A stretch of DNA of 64,000 bases from Sciurus carolinensis (lineage: Eukaryota > Chordata > Mammalia > Rodentia > Sciuridae): positions 94,414,581-94,478,580 of the forward strand of contig NC_062225.1 of NCBI RefSeq assembly GCF_902686445.1, read 5' to 3'. Position numbers and translations under genes: made by a program. Positions 23,409 to 35,380 of the stretch are shown one piece after another. Under the pieces are notes generated by a model, which ran no database searches, had not been told where the DNA came from, and saw nothing but the letters and a program-made list of their open reading frames with translations. The stretch's first letter is position 1. Every line of letters begins with the position of its first letter.

Positions 23409-25282
23409 CCCCAAACCATGACTGTGTGGCTTGAGAACAGTCGTACCACTTTCTAAATGTGTTTGGCAACATTACGTACAAACTTCCTCCACTTTTCACT
23501 CAACCCTAATTCTTCATTCTTTCTCAGAAAGCATGAAGACAGCATAATAGGAAAGTTGGGCTTTTAAGCATTTCTAAAGATAAGGAAATAGCATTTTAAA
23601 AATTGTTCTCAATTACCATAGTAAACCACACGCTCTACAAATAATCCCTCCAAGGATTCCAAGAAGAAATTCTAGCTGCTCACAGACCCTCAACCAAGGT
23701 GGGCCTCCATCCCTCTGTAAAGCCATCTCTGGCTACTCCAAGACTCAGAGGAGCTCCGGGGCAGGACCACAAGGACAGAGGCACAGGAGTCCAGGTGCTC
23801 TACCGGAGACTCGCACTCTAGGCTCCACCGAGTGTCTGGACTTGAGAGCTCCCAGTCATTTTGTGATCACACTCACAGAGGCCAGTTTGTCTTACAGGAG
23901 ATCCACAGTCAGTCACTGGATGGCCAGTGCTCCAAAGGGCTCTTACTTGTATGGTACGTGCATATGAAAGACCCAGGCGACAGCCCTGGCAACCCTGGGG
24001 AGGAGCTGTGCTTCACCATTGCCCACACCCCAGGACAGCAGTACAGCTTGGAATCAGAGGGACCTGCCCAGCCATCCACCGTGTGACCTTACTTCCATTT
24101 AAGAGTGAACCCCAAAACTCTCCTGCCTTGTAATCCACTCGGGCAATGATTCTGCCCAGTTCTACACCCTCGAGTCCTCTCTATCACTCCTTGCATGGAA
24201 GGAAAAGTGAGAAGAAAGGATGTTAGGAACATGACACCATGCCCTTCGGAAGCCACAGCAGGTCCCTGTAGAGGAGGAGGATGGCGGCTGCCCAGGAGGT
24301 GTGCTGGCCTGGGCTTCCTGTGGGGACCCAGGGTCCACCATGCCCCTACCTCAGCCAGGGCCTTCATCTGTGTCTGCTTCCCTGCAGTCCCCCTAGGCAC
24401 TGAGGTGACTTGGTCAGGGCTGCCCCCAGCCCTGCTGGACCCCGCGGCCTCTGCGCAGGGCTGCCAGCCCCATGGTCTGTCCGGTCGAGTGGACACAGCT
24501 TAGGCACTCTGGGGTTCACCTGGAAAGCAAACACCTCACCGTGAAGTTTTGCATTTCAATTTGTACAACCCCACACTCGATTTTCAAAGGATAAGACACA
24601 GCAGCTTCTTACGAGGTGCTATGTGAAAAATGAGTTCCTGACTTCTGTCCCCAGTAAGTCAGTATGAAGAACTGACTTTACCTGGCACAGACGATGTGAC
24701 TTTTACTGCCAGTAGAGTGCAGTTAATTGTCTTGTATGAGTGTGTAAGTGGGAGTCAGAAAGATGCTTAGTAACGTGGAAACCAGAATTTAAGTATTTTG
24801 ATTAGAGCCAGAGTAGACTTGGGTCAGTTGTTGGCTGAGCGTTCTGGCTCAGGCTGCTCTGCTCAGGCAGAAGAGCAACGTCCAGCAGGAAAACCAGAAG
24901 AGGGGAGCAATGCACATGGAGAAGGGTATCGTCACCCTGCTCCTGGAGGAAGCAGAAGCCAGGGAACAGGATGCGCCTACCATGATGCACTCAGCACACT
25001 CCAGTGCTGCCTGTCCCTCAAGTCTGTCCCCGGGTGTGCGACCGGCCTGCCCCTGCCCCGGTCCAACAGCATGGTCCAGCCCTCTCCCAGCCCTGCCTTC
25101 ACATGTCCTCTGCTGTGACCGTGGGCATTTCCAACAGAGGCGCCTCAGCCTCGGCCGGTCCTGCAGCTTCCTCTTGTTTCAGGGTCAGATTCCCCGGGCA
25201 CTGAGGACCACCTCCCCACACCTCTCTGCCCTTGCTCATCCCATCGTTCAGTCCACCTGTAGAATCGCATTTGGAGACAAAT
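23409..25282. other. unassigned DNA
   Basis: No gene or repeat family is recognised between the LTR end and the 3' end of the minus-strand L1. Confidence 0.4.
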
Positions 25283-27885
25283 CGTATTTTATTTTGTTTA
25301 TGTTTTGTTGGTTCTTTTCAGTTATATACGACAATAGGATTCATCTTGCATAATTACAAAAATAAGGAATTTAATGAGCTCTAATTCAGTCACCAGTACT
25401 TCCCTTCCCTCTAGTCTACTAGTCTGTCTGCTATTTGCTTAGAGCTTTTTAAAACTTAGTGTCTTATGGATGCACATGAAGGTGGGATTCTCCGTAGTAC
25501 ATTAGGTCAGATGCATTCCACTGCTTTTCCCTTATTTCACCCCTCCTCCCTCCCCCTCAATCTCCTTCCTCAACTCCACTGATCTCTCTTCTGTTTTGAT
25601 GGAATTTCCCCATCCCTTTTCTTTTCTCTCTCTCTTTTCTTTATTTTAGACTAGCTATAAGTGACCTTTGACTTTCTGAGTCTGGCTTCTTTCACTTAGC
25701 ATCATAGTCTTCCGTCCATTCATACACCAGCAAATGATGTAATTTCATTCTTTTTTGTGACTGAGTAATACTTCATTGTGTATATGGGCCACATTTTTCT
25801 TTATCCATTCGTCTGTTGAAGGGTACCTATGTTGGCAGCATAGCATGGCAATTGAGAATTGTGCTGCTGTAAACATTGATGTGGCTGCTTCACCTATTAT
25901 GCTGATTTTAGATCTTTTGAATAAATACTGAGCAGTGGGATAGCTGGGTCATATGCTGGTTCCATTCCTAGTTTTCTGAGGAATCTCCATGTTTTCCAAA
26001 GTGGTCACAGTAATTTGCAGTTCCACCAACAATGTATGAGTACCTTTTTCTTCACATCCTTGCCAGTGCTTATTATTTTTTGTATTCTTGATAATTGTTA
26101 TTCTGACTGGAGTAACATGAAATTTCAATGTGGTTTTTGATTTGTATATCCCTAATAGAGATGTTGAACATCTTTTCATGTATTTCTTAGTCATTTGTAT
26201 TTCTTATTTTGAGAAACAACTGTTAGTTCCTTTTCCATTTATTAACTGGGTAATTATTATTTTTTGGTGTTAGGTTTTTTGAGTTCTTTAAATATTTTGC
26301 ACATTAGTGCCTATCTTAGGAGCAGGCAGCAAGGATTGTCTCCAAATCTGTAGGATCTCTTCTTGCTCTTAATTGTTTCCTTTGCTATGCAGAAGCTTTT
26401 AAATTTGATGTCATGCCACATATTGATTCTTGGTTTTATTTCTTGAGCTTTAGAAGTCTTGTTAAGGAAGTTGGTTCCTGTGTCAGTATGCTGGAGTGCT
26501 GGCCCCACATTTTCTTCTAGAATTTGCAGTTTCTAGTCTAAATCCTAGGTCTTTGGTCTGCTTTGATTTGACTTTTGTATAGGGTGAAAGATAGCTATCT
26601 AGTTTTTTCTACATTTCTAAATAAGGATTTCCAGTTTTCCTAGCACCATCTGTTAAAAAAAAAAAAGCCTGTCTTTTCTCCAACATACGTTATTAGAACC
26701 CTTGTCCAGTATCAGAAAATGGTGTACCACGTGTTTGTGTGGGTTTGTCTCTGTGACTTCTGTTCTAGTACACTGGTCTTCACATCTACTTTGATGCCAA
26801 GACCATGCAGTTTTGTCACCATAGCTCTGTAGTCCCATTCGAGATGGGTATACTCATGCCTCCAGCATCACTGTTCTTGTTCAATATCGCTTTGACTATT
26901 CTGGGCCTTCTATTCTTCCTAATGAATTTTAGGACTGTGTTTTTTGGTTCTATGACGAATGCCATTGGTATTTTGGTGGGGATTGCATTGAATCTGTATA
27001 ATGCTTTTGGTAGTGTGGCCATTTTGACAATATTAATTCTGCCTGTCCAAGAACACGGGATGCCTTTCCATCTTCTTAGGTCTTCTTCAATTTCTTTCTT
27101 CAATGTTGTATAGTTTTCATTGCAGAGGTCCTTCACCTCCTTGGTTAGATTAATTCCAGGTTATTTTTCTTTGAGGCTATTGTGAATGGCATAGTTTTCC
27201 TAATTTCTTTTTCAGCAGATTCATTATTAGAATATAGGAAAGTGATTAATTTATGTATGTTGACCGTGTATCTTACTACTTTATGAAATTTGTTTATGAG
27301 CTCTAGAAGTCTTCTGGTAGAATTTATGGGGTCTGCTAAATATAGGGTTATATCATCAGCAGAGATAGTTTGAGCTTGTCTTTTCCTATTCATGTCCCTT
27401 TAATCTCCTTCTTACCTGCTTGCTCTTGAGTTTCGAGGAGTGGTGAGAGGGTGCTTTCTTATCTTCTGCCTGTGTTTAGAGCAAAGGCTTTCAGGTTTTC
27501 TCCATTTGGAATGATGTTGGCCTTGAGTTTTTCATAAATGGCCTTTACAGTGTTGAGGTATATTCCTTCTATCCCTAGTTTTTCTAGTGTTTTAGACATG
27601 ATGGGTACTGTATTTTGTCCAGTGCTTTTTCTGCATCTATTGAGATGACTGTGTGATCCTTATCTTTAACTTTGTTTGTGTGGTGAATCACACTTACTGG
27701 TTTTTGTATGTTGGACCAACCTTGCATCCCTGGGATGAACTCCACATGATCAGGTGCACTGTGTTTTTAACGTGTTTTCGTGTGCAGTCTCTGTTCATCG
27801 AGGATCCTAACGTTTCCTTTCCTCGATGTCTGCTTGTCTGGCTTTGGAATGAGGTGGTAGCTGGCTCCGCAGACAGCCTGTGCTT
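25283..27885 (-). mobile_element. LINE-1, 5'-truncated, minus strand
   Basis: Reading the minus strand, the element ends at 25,283 with an A-rich tail, seen here as 'tattttattttgtttatg'. Its 3'UTR spans about 25,300-25,900, and ORF2 extends to about 27,885. Reverse-strand translations show L1 ORF2 fragments. Around 26,816-27,136 they read like the reverse-transcriptase C-terminal segment ([16 protein letters not shown], then [15 protein letters not shown]). Around 25,949-26,194 they read like the ORF2 C-terminal part. Frames are broken by stops and frameshifts, so it is dead. Past about 27,760 the match weakens, so the 5' limit is approximate. The piece at 45,836-47,075 is a parallel copy of 26,438-27,665. 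Confidence 0.85.
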
Positions 27886-28640
27886 TCATCCACATGTGTG
27901 TCTGGACAGCAGGAGACACTGTGGTGAATCCGGCAACCCGACTGGCTCCAGGCCCCGTGCTGCCTCCTCAGCCTGCAGCTACAGCTCTCTCGCTGGCGCT
28001 TCTGAGGCACGGTGGCCTGCCTGGCACATGTGAAGATGTGAACCAGGCTGGCGAGATGGACGATCTCATCCCCTGCATTTTTAATTCTGCTTGAATTAAT
28101 TAATTGAAATAGTCCTCTGGGTTTCAGACTGAGGCACAGACCCGCTGAAATGGGCAGTCTTCTAAAAGCTTCTAGTTGGGAAATTGCAGAAATTACTGCG
28201 ATTGTCTTCTGAATATGGCCAAGCTGAAGACCACAGAGACCCCTGACACACCAAGTTCCCTGAATGTTCATGCTGAGTATCCCAGGACTAGGGATAAGCA
28301 CCAGAGAACCAGAGCTGAGCACCCCCGGACCATGGCAGAGTGTACTCACATCTGTTCCATGATTCATATTTACATAAAGCAAAGTCTCGGCTTCATTGTG
28401 GTGCACGTGGCAGGAGTGAGCATGCTGAAGGTGCACGTGGGGACCATGAGAGGTAAGCGTGCGTTGTGAAACTCTGCCTCAGTCAAGGCTACCAACAACT
28501 CCACTGCTCAGCTCCCTCCTGTTGAGGGCAGACGCTGAAAAGCCACGGCTTAGACAGGCTTCGGCAGCATCCAGTGTGCCAGGCAGCGTCCCTGCGGTCC
28601 CGACACCCGCGTCAGGGCCTGGGACCTCTGTACCACTGAG
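27886..28640. other. unassigned DNA between two minus-strand L1s
   Basis: No gene or repeat is recognised with confidence. Sequence composition changes from L1-like to mixed. Confidence 0.4.
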
Positions 28641-28845
28641 CTTGCCCCATGGCCTTCGTCCGGCCACACCCCAGGCCCTGGTAACCACCGCTCACTCTGG
28701 TGCGATGGATCTGCCTTCCCAGACGCCACGTGCGGTGGAGGTGGAGCGTCTCTCTGTTCCGCTTGCTTCACTGAGCGTGTGCGCTCCCAGTGCACCAGGC
28801 TCAACCCCAGGAAGGACCGCTTCTTTCTAAGGTGGTGTAATATTC

Positions 28846-28883
<38 letters not shown>

Positions 28884-30733
28884 CCTTTTCTCTAGCTATT
28901 CACACTGACTCCAAATCCGGGTTATGGAGGGTGTGGATACCTCTCTCCCGAGGGGATCTACGTCCTGACCGTGTATGCAGAGGAGGGACTTCTGGATCAG
29001 CCTTTCCAGGAGCCTCCTGGCTGCTTTCCACATGCCCTACCCAGAGCGCAAGGTCCCCTCCGCCCCTGGCCAGTCGTCCTCTCTGAGACTCGGGGTTGGC
29101 ATCCCGCATGAGGGCAGCGGTGTGTTCGGCTGCCGCTGACCCTCAGTACAGCAGGTCTGGGAGGCCCTGGCCCCTCGCGCGCTGTGCGAACCGCCGCTCC
29201 TCCACTGCGCGGCACTCCCTTCCTGAGCACGTGTCTGACTTCAAGCCACCGCGTCTGCCGGTTAGCTTCCCTCTCTGTCCTTTGGGTGTCATTCCCAGGA
29301 AAGAGACGCCCGGCAGTCCCGCCTCCCCTGCCCTCACGCGGGTCTTGGCCAGCATTCCCAGCTCCCCTGCTCTAGTTATTGGAGACTCCCTTTGCCCACT
29401 CTGTGTTCTGGATCCATTGACCACAGACCTGGGTTTATTTCTGGACTTCTATTCTGCCTGTAGGTCCACATGTGTGTTTTTAGGTGAGTCCACATTGCTT
29501 TGATGCTTGAGTCTGTAGTAAGCTTTTAAGTTAGGAAGTACAGTGCCTTCAGTTTTTGTTCAAGATGGTTTGAGCAACTTGGAGGGTTTGTGGTTTTATA
29601 TGAGTCTTAGAATTTTTCATTTCTGTGAAAAATGACTTTGCAATTCCAATGGTGACTGCAATCGAACGTCAATCACTGGAGCAGCAGACACGTTTTAACA
29701 TCGATCCTTCTCAGCCAGGAGCACCTGATACACTCCCATTCCTTTGTATCACCTCAACCTAATTGGTGGTTTGTAGTCTTCAGTGCATGGATCTTTCACG
29801 GCTTTGGTTAAAATCACTCCTAAGGCCTGTGATGGTACTGTAAAGGTGATTGATCTGGCGGCTCCTTCTCCAGGTGGCCATCGATGGGATGGTCAGCAGA
29901 AGCGGAGAGTGGCACCTGTCTTGCTCCTGGTCTTGGTGGAGGCCTTCAGCCCTGAACTGCACCAGTCAGCCATGGGCTCACCCAGTGTTGGCGAGCTCTT
30001 CCTTCTGCACTCGATTGGTTGAGAGTTTGGGTGAAGAAAAGCTGTATTGAATATCGGTGGAAACTTTTTCTGTGCCTGTTAAAACACTTGTATAACTCAT
30101 CCTTCATCTTGTGAATGTGTGCCCTGCAGTTTTTGACTTCTGTGTGTGGAACCATCCTGGGGTAAATCCCACTTGACCGTGGTGAGTGACCTTTTCAATA
30201 AGCTGTTGAATTCGGTTGCTAGCATTTTGCTGAGGATCTTTGCATCTATGTTCACCAAGGATGAGCGTTTTTCATTTTCTCTTCTGAGAGCATCCTTCTC
30301 TGATAATGGGCAAAACTGGTTTCAGCACGGGTGTGCTAGTCTTACCTCCCTTCAGTGTTTTGGGAGAGTTTGAACAGTTAATGCTAATTCTTCTTCTTGG
30401 TCAATTTCATCAGTGAAGCATTCAGGTCCTGGGTTTTTCTGTGATGAAAGATTGCTGAGAACTGATTTCACCCTTGCTTGCTGTAAGCTTGTTCAGATTT
30501 CCACTTTCTCCATGATCCCCTCTTAGTAGATCATATGGTTCTAGGGTTTGGCCCTTTCTCTAGGTTGTCCAACTTCACGACTCATAATCGTTCCTATTGT
30601 CCTTTATATTTCAATGAGTTCATTGTAATGTCTTCTCTGATATGTAATTTAATTTATTGGAGTTTTTCTCCATTTTCCTAGGCTTGCTAAACATTTGTCA
30701 ATTTTGTTTATTTTTTCAAAACAACAATCCTTA
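28641..30733 (-). mobile_element. ancient L1M-type LINE-1, 3' half (3'UTR and late ORF2), minus strand
   Basis: On the plus strand the sequence follows the reverse complement of an old L1 in order. It starts with 'ccctggtaaccacc', a 3'UTR landmark near 28,676. Next come 'taatattccagtgtgtg', then 'tgggtgtcattcccaggaaa' (about 29,283), 'gacctgggtttatttctgga' (29,426), 'gaaaaatgactttgcaattc' and 'gatctttgcatctatgttca' (30,235). It stops at 30,733 and resumes, in register, at 35,381. Divergence is heavy and no coding frame survives. A CpG-dense patch at about 29,040-29,340 is unusual for so old an L1. Confidence 0.8.
28848..28882. repeat. (GT)17 microsatellite
   Basis: This is an uninterrupted GT run in the place where old L1 3'UTRs often carry 'attccattgtgtgtgtata'. 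It therefore probably grew from the L1 sequence itself. Confidence 0.95.
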
Positions 30734-33347
30734 TTCCACAACAGAAGTATTCCACCTATCCTAAAAAAGATACCCCATCAGCATTTCACAATTATCTGTA
30801 TAAACAGCATCAAGCTTGATCTATGATGGACATGTGAACCTCTAATAAATATTAAAATGATCAAACTGTAGATTAAAATGTAGATCTCTCAGAGAGTTAA
30901 GTGACATTGTTTTGGTACATTCACCATTACTTTATTTCATAAAGAAATACGTTTGCCTTGCAAAAATAGCAACTACAAGTTCACAAATGAAATGAAACTA
31001 CAGACCTCAGGGTCACGAGGTTGACTCTTCAACTCATAACCAGCAGAGCAAATAGGTTTGTTTACAGGTGGTCCTTGGCTCTATGATCAAAACAGAAAAT
31101 ATCAAGAGGTCACAGGAGATCAAGGAATAGATTTGTTGACAATGATTTCATAAATATTCTAAAGAAAATTCCTAAATTTCTAAACTTAAAATGTCCAAAA
31201 TCTGTTCTCATTGGCAAAATATTTCTCAACAAAATAAAGTAACAGTTCACTACAAAATGAAAGTCACGTTTAAAGTGCTTCATTTTAACATCATTGCAAT
31301 TTTTTTTTAATCACGATATTTCATTTCCCTCCTCTTGTTACAGTGAATCAATATTTGATCTTTATTATAAGTATTAGACATATTCGTAAATATACCTGCG
31401 AGCTGCTTGTGAACTGCCAAGTCAGTCAGTAGTATATACCCTACTCACATACACACTATCAATCATTTGGGTATGTTTTAATCTTAGCAATTTATGTAGT
31501 CAAAATGCAAAACTTGTGGTTTCCTTCCAAATCACCCAAAGCATGTGATACAGTGTTAGAAATTGTTTGCATATTTTTATGTTCATCTGTATACTTCAGG
31601 TATCTGAAACTAAAAAAAGGAATTCTTTTGTATTTTGATAAAAGTGTACTTGAGTATTTCATAACATGAATATTTATTGCTTCATATAAATACTGTATTG
31701 AAAGCCCAAGCATTCAGTTTACACACAGAAATTATACAATTACACTTCACAAAGGCAGTGGACACATTACACTCTACAAAATCTACTTTACAGAAATTTT
31801 AGAATTCTAAATATCGAAAGCTACATCTGAAGAAACGGGTATAGATTTGGCAGTAATTTTGACAGGGAAGTTGCAGCTTGCATGACTTTAAATATGTGAA
31901 TTTGAAAATATTGAATTTAGAGTAATCATTGTGCTTTGTGTTGATCTGAAAAATAGAACACTGGCTGTCAAAGGATCATATTCAAAAATTTTTAATTCAC
32001 TTCAAAATGCCATACAAATTATGGTGGTTTCTACGCATTCCCTAAAGCTTTAGTCATTTTAGCTCAAGTACATTACTAAAGTAATATATTAATTCTTCCA
32101 GAACAGTGGTGTTTCATACCATTGACATTTCCATACTCTAGAATAATCTAGAAAGAAATGTATAATATTCACAGTGTTCAAAAAAGCAAGTTAAAGACAA
32201 GGTTAAAGACCCTGCCCAGTTCTTCTGTCTAGTTGGGCTGGCTGTGGATACTGGGGGACTTTGGGAAGCAAACCTCCTCATATGTGCAGACGCACACTGG
32301 ATGCCAGCACCAGGGAGTGCCGGCCCCAGGGCAGCCCGCTGACTTGTGCCCAGCTTAAAAGGCTGATGTTCAGCTCATTTGCTTAACACAGGGAGCAAAG
32401 TGCTCTTTGAAGGTTGAAATGGAGAAACAAGTCTTGAGTGATTAAAGGTATTTTATTTTTTGACCTTGAACATATTGTTTACCTGTTGCTCTTTGAACCA
32501 AACGTAAAAAGAATTTGGAGATGCTAATGAGGAAAGAGAATATAAATATGTGCTATCACTCTTCCCTTTTAAAAAGTGAAAACAAAAATTCTTGTACCCT
32601 TTTGAAAAATATATCTTTTCAGTTCCAGAAATGTAGCAGAACAGAAATAATGAGTGAAATGTTATATTTTAAATGTTGATTATTAGATCAGTTTAATTCT
32701 CTTAGTATTTATCTAAATCTATATCTTTCAGGAGTGTAACCTGATCGATGGAGTTGCCCCTCAGGGAGTGAGAAGCACTTGGCATGGAAAGATTCCCCCA
32801 AAGTCGGGCTGGAGGGCATGGTCTGTTAGGCATTGAGGTTCAGAGTATTTTCTGCTGGTGTAGATAGGCATGTATTTATGCATTTGTAAAATCAGCAACT
32901 TTTCAAATAATGTAAATATAATATACTAGTTCACTCAATACTTGGACAGAATCTAAATCTGCTGCAATGTTTGATTTGTGAAAAAATGTAACATCGTAAG
33001 GATGAAAATGTAACTTGCAGAACCAAAGGAAATAAACATGGGGTGGTGCTTCAGATTGTCTTCTGAGTGGGAGTTTTTTAAATGCATTGATTTTGATAAA
33101 ATGAAGGTCCGTTCTCTCCAGAGATTTGTGACACTCATAAAATGGATGAATGCAAAAACGCCTTGTAGTTTCATGTGGAATTATTAATATTAGGTTTACT
33201 GGGTTATTGATCTCATTGGTTAGACTACATCTTTCACATTTAAGAAATAAAATCAGTACACTTCAGAATTTTATTTCAACTTGGAGCCTAGATAACTTTA
33301 CCAAATAAATGTATTATTTTCATAATGCAATAAAATATAAATTAGAA
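30734..33347 (+). pseudogene. probable retroposed mRNA 3' end (non-coding), identity unknown
   Basis: This ~2.6-kb AT-rich block interrupts the ancient minus-strand L1 exactly at a short duplication. 'aaaacaacaatcctta' lies before it (30,718-30,733) and 'aaaaatcaatcctta' after it (35,366-35,380), and the old L1 continues without loss on the far side. The first copy starts at a ttc/aaaa boundary, as expected of an L1-endonuclease cut. The block ends with AATAAA at 33,329-33,334, followed about 15 nt later by the A-run 35,366-35,370, once the later L1 (33,348-35,363) is discounted. These are marks of L1-driven retroposition of a polyadenylated plus-sense transcript. No frame exceeds about 75 codons, so only 3'UTR or non-coding RNA was copied. 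I cannot name the source gene. A G+C-rich island lies at about 32,220-32,360. An unknown non-autonomous element is the alternative. Confidence 0.6.
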
Positions 33348-35347
33348 AGTGATACGAATAGGAAAAGAACTCAAGCTAACACTATTTGCCTACAACATGA
33401 TTCTATATTTACAAGATCCAAAAAACTCTACCAGAAAACTTCTAGAGCTAATAAATGAATTTAGCAAAGTTAGCAGGATATAAAATCAACACACACAGAT
33501 CTAAATCATTTTTATTCATAAGTGATGAATCCTCTGAAAGAGAAATTAGGAAAATATTCCATTCATGATAACCTCAAAAAAATATTTGGGAATCGATCTA
33601 ACAAAAGAGATGAAAGAACTCTACAATGAAAACTACAGAACACTAAAGAAAGAAATTAAACCCTTAAAAGATGGAAAGATCTCCATGTTCTTGAATAGAC
33701 AGAATTAATATTGTCCAAATGGCCATACTACCAAAGGCGCTATACAGATTCAATGCAATTCCAATTAAAATCCCAATGATGTACCTCAGAGAAATAGAGA
33801 AAGCAATCGTGAAATTCATTTGGAAGAACAAGAGACCTCCAATAGCCAAAGTAATCCTGAGCGGGAAGAGTGATGCAGGAGGTATCACAATACCAGACCT
33901 TAAAAACTCTACTATAGAGCAATAGTAACAAAACCAGCATGGTATTGGCACCAAAATAGACAGGTAGAACAATGGTACAGAATAGAAGACATGGACACAA
34001 ACCCAAATAAATACAATTTTCTCATACTAGACAAAGGTGCCAAAAACATGCAATGGAGAAAAGATAGCCTCCAACAAATGGTGCTGGGAAAATTGGAAAA
34101 TCCATATGCAGCAAAATGAAATTAAACTCCTATCTCTCACCCTGCTCAAAACTCAACTCAAAATGGATCAAGGACCTAAGAATTAGATCAGAGACCCTGC
34201 ACCAAGTAGAAGAAAAAGTAGGTCTAAATCATCATGTTGGCTTAGGACCAGACTTCCTTAACCAGACTCCCAGAGCACAAGAAATAAAAGCAAGAATCAA
34301 TAAATAAGATAGATTCAAACTAAAAAGCTTTTTCTCAGCAAAGAAAAAATCAATAATTTAAAAGGAGAATCTATAGGGGGAGAGAAAATCTTTTCCATAC
34401 ACACTTCAGATAGAGCATTAATCTCCAAAATTTATAAAGAACTTAAAAAACTTTACACCAAAAATACAAAGAACCCAATCAATAAATGGGCTAAGGAACT
34501 GGGCAGACACTTCACAGAAGATATATAGGTGATCAACAAATATAAGAAAAAGTGCTCAACATCTCTAGTAATTAGAGAAATGCAAATCAAAACAACCCTA
34601 AGATTTCATCACACTCCAATTAGAATGGTTGTTATCAAGAATACAAGCAATAATAGGTATTTTCAAGGATGTGGGGAAAAAAGGCACACTTATACATTGC
34701 TGGTGGAGTTGCAAATTGGTACAGCCACTCTGGAAAGCAGTATGGAGATTCCTCAAAAAACTTAGAATGAACCCACCATTTGACCCAGTTATCCCATTCC
34801 TCAGTTTATACCTGAAGGACTTAAAATCAGCTAAGTAACACAGCCACATCAATGTTTATAGCAGCTCAATTTACAATAACTAGTTTGTGGAACCAACCTA
34901 GATGACCTTCAATAGATGAATGAATAAAGAAACTGTTGTATATATACACAATGGAATATTATTCAGCCATAAAGAGGAATAAAATTATGGCATTTTCAGG
35001 TAAGTGGATGGAATTGGAGAATATCATGCTAAGTGAAATAAGCCAATCCCAAAAAAACCAAAGGCCTAATGTTTTCCCTGATAAGTGGATGCTGATGCGT
35101 AACGGGGTGGATAAGAGAAGAAAGGAGGAAAGTTGGATCATGTAGAGGGAAATAAGTCCAGGGAGGGGGTGGGGGAAGAAAAATAGTGGAATGAGACAAA
35201 CATCATTACTGTACATACATGTATGACTACATAAATGGTGTGAATATACATCATGTACAACCATAAAAATGAAAAGTTGTACCACACTTGTGTACAATGA
35301 ATCAAAATGCAGTCTGTAAAAATTAAAATAAATAAAATTAAATATAA
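33348..35347 (+). mobile_element. LINE-1, 5'-truncated, 2.0 kb, with target-site duplication
   Basis: The element is flanked by a perfect 16-bp direct repeat, 'aaaatataaattagaa', at 33,332-33,347 and 35,348-35,363. It begins within ORF2. Reading on, it shows the segment [19 protein letters not shown] at about 33,719, then the late ORF2 region at 34,529-34,765. The conserved ORF2 C-terminal block lies at 34,936-35,145 (MEYYSAIKRNKIM, then WMELENIMLSEISQSQK), and ORF2 stops at 35,145. A ~200-bp 3'UTR and an A-rich tail follow. Coding segments fall in different frames, so ORF2 carries several frameshifts and the copy is inactive. The intact duplication marks it as younger than its host sequence. 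Confidence 0.95.
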
Positions 35348-35380
35348 AAAATATAAATTAGAAGGAAAAATCAATCCTTA

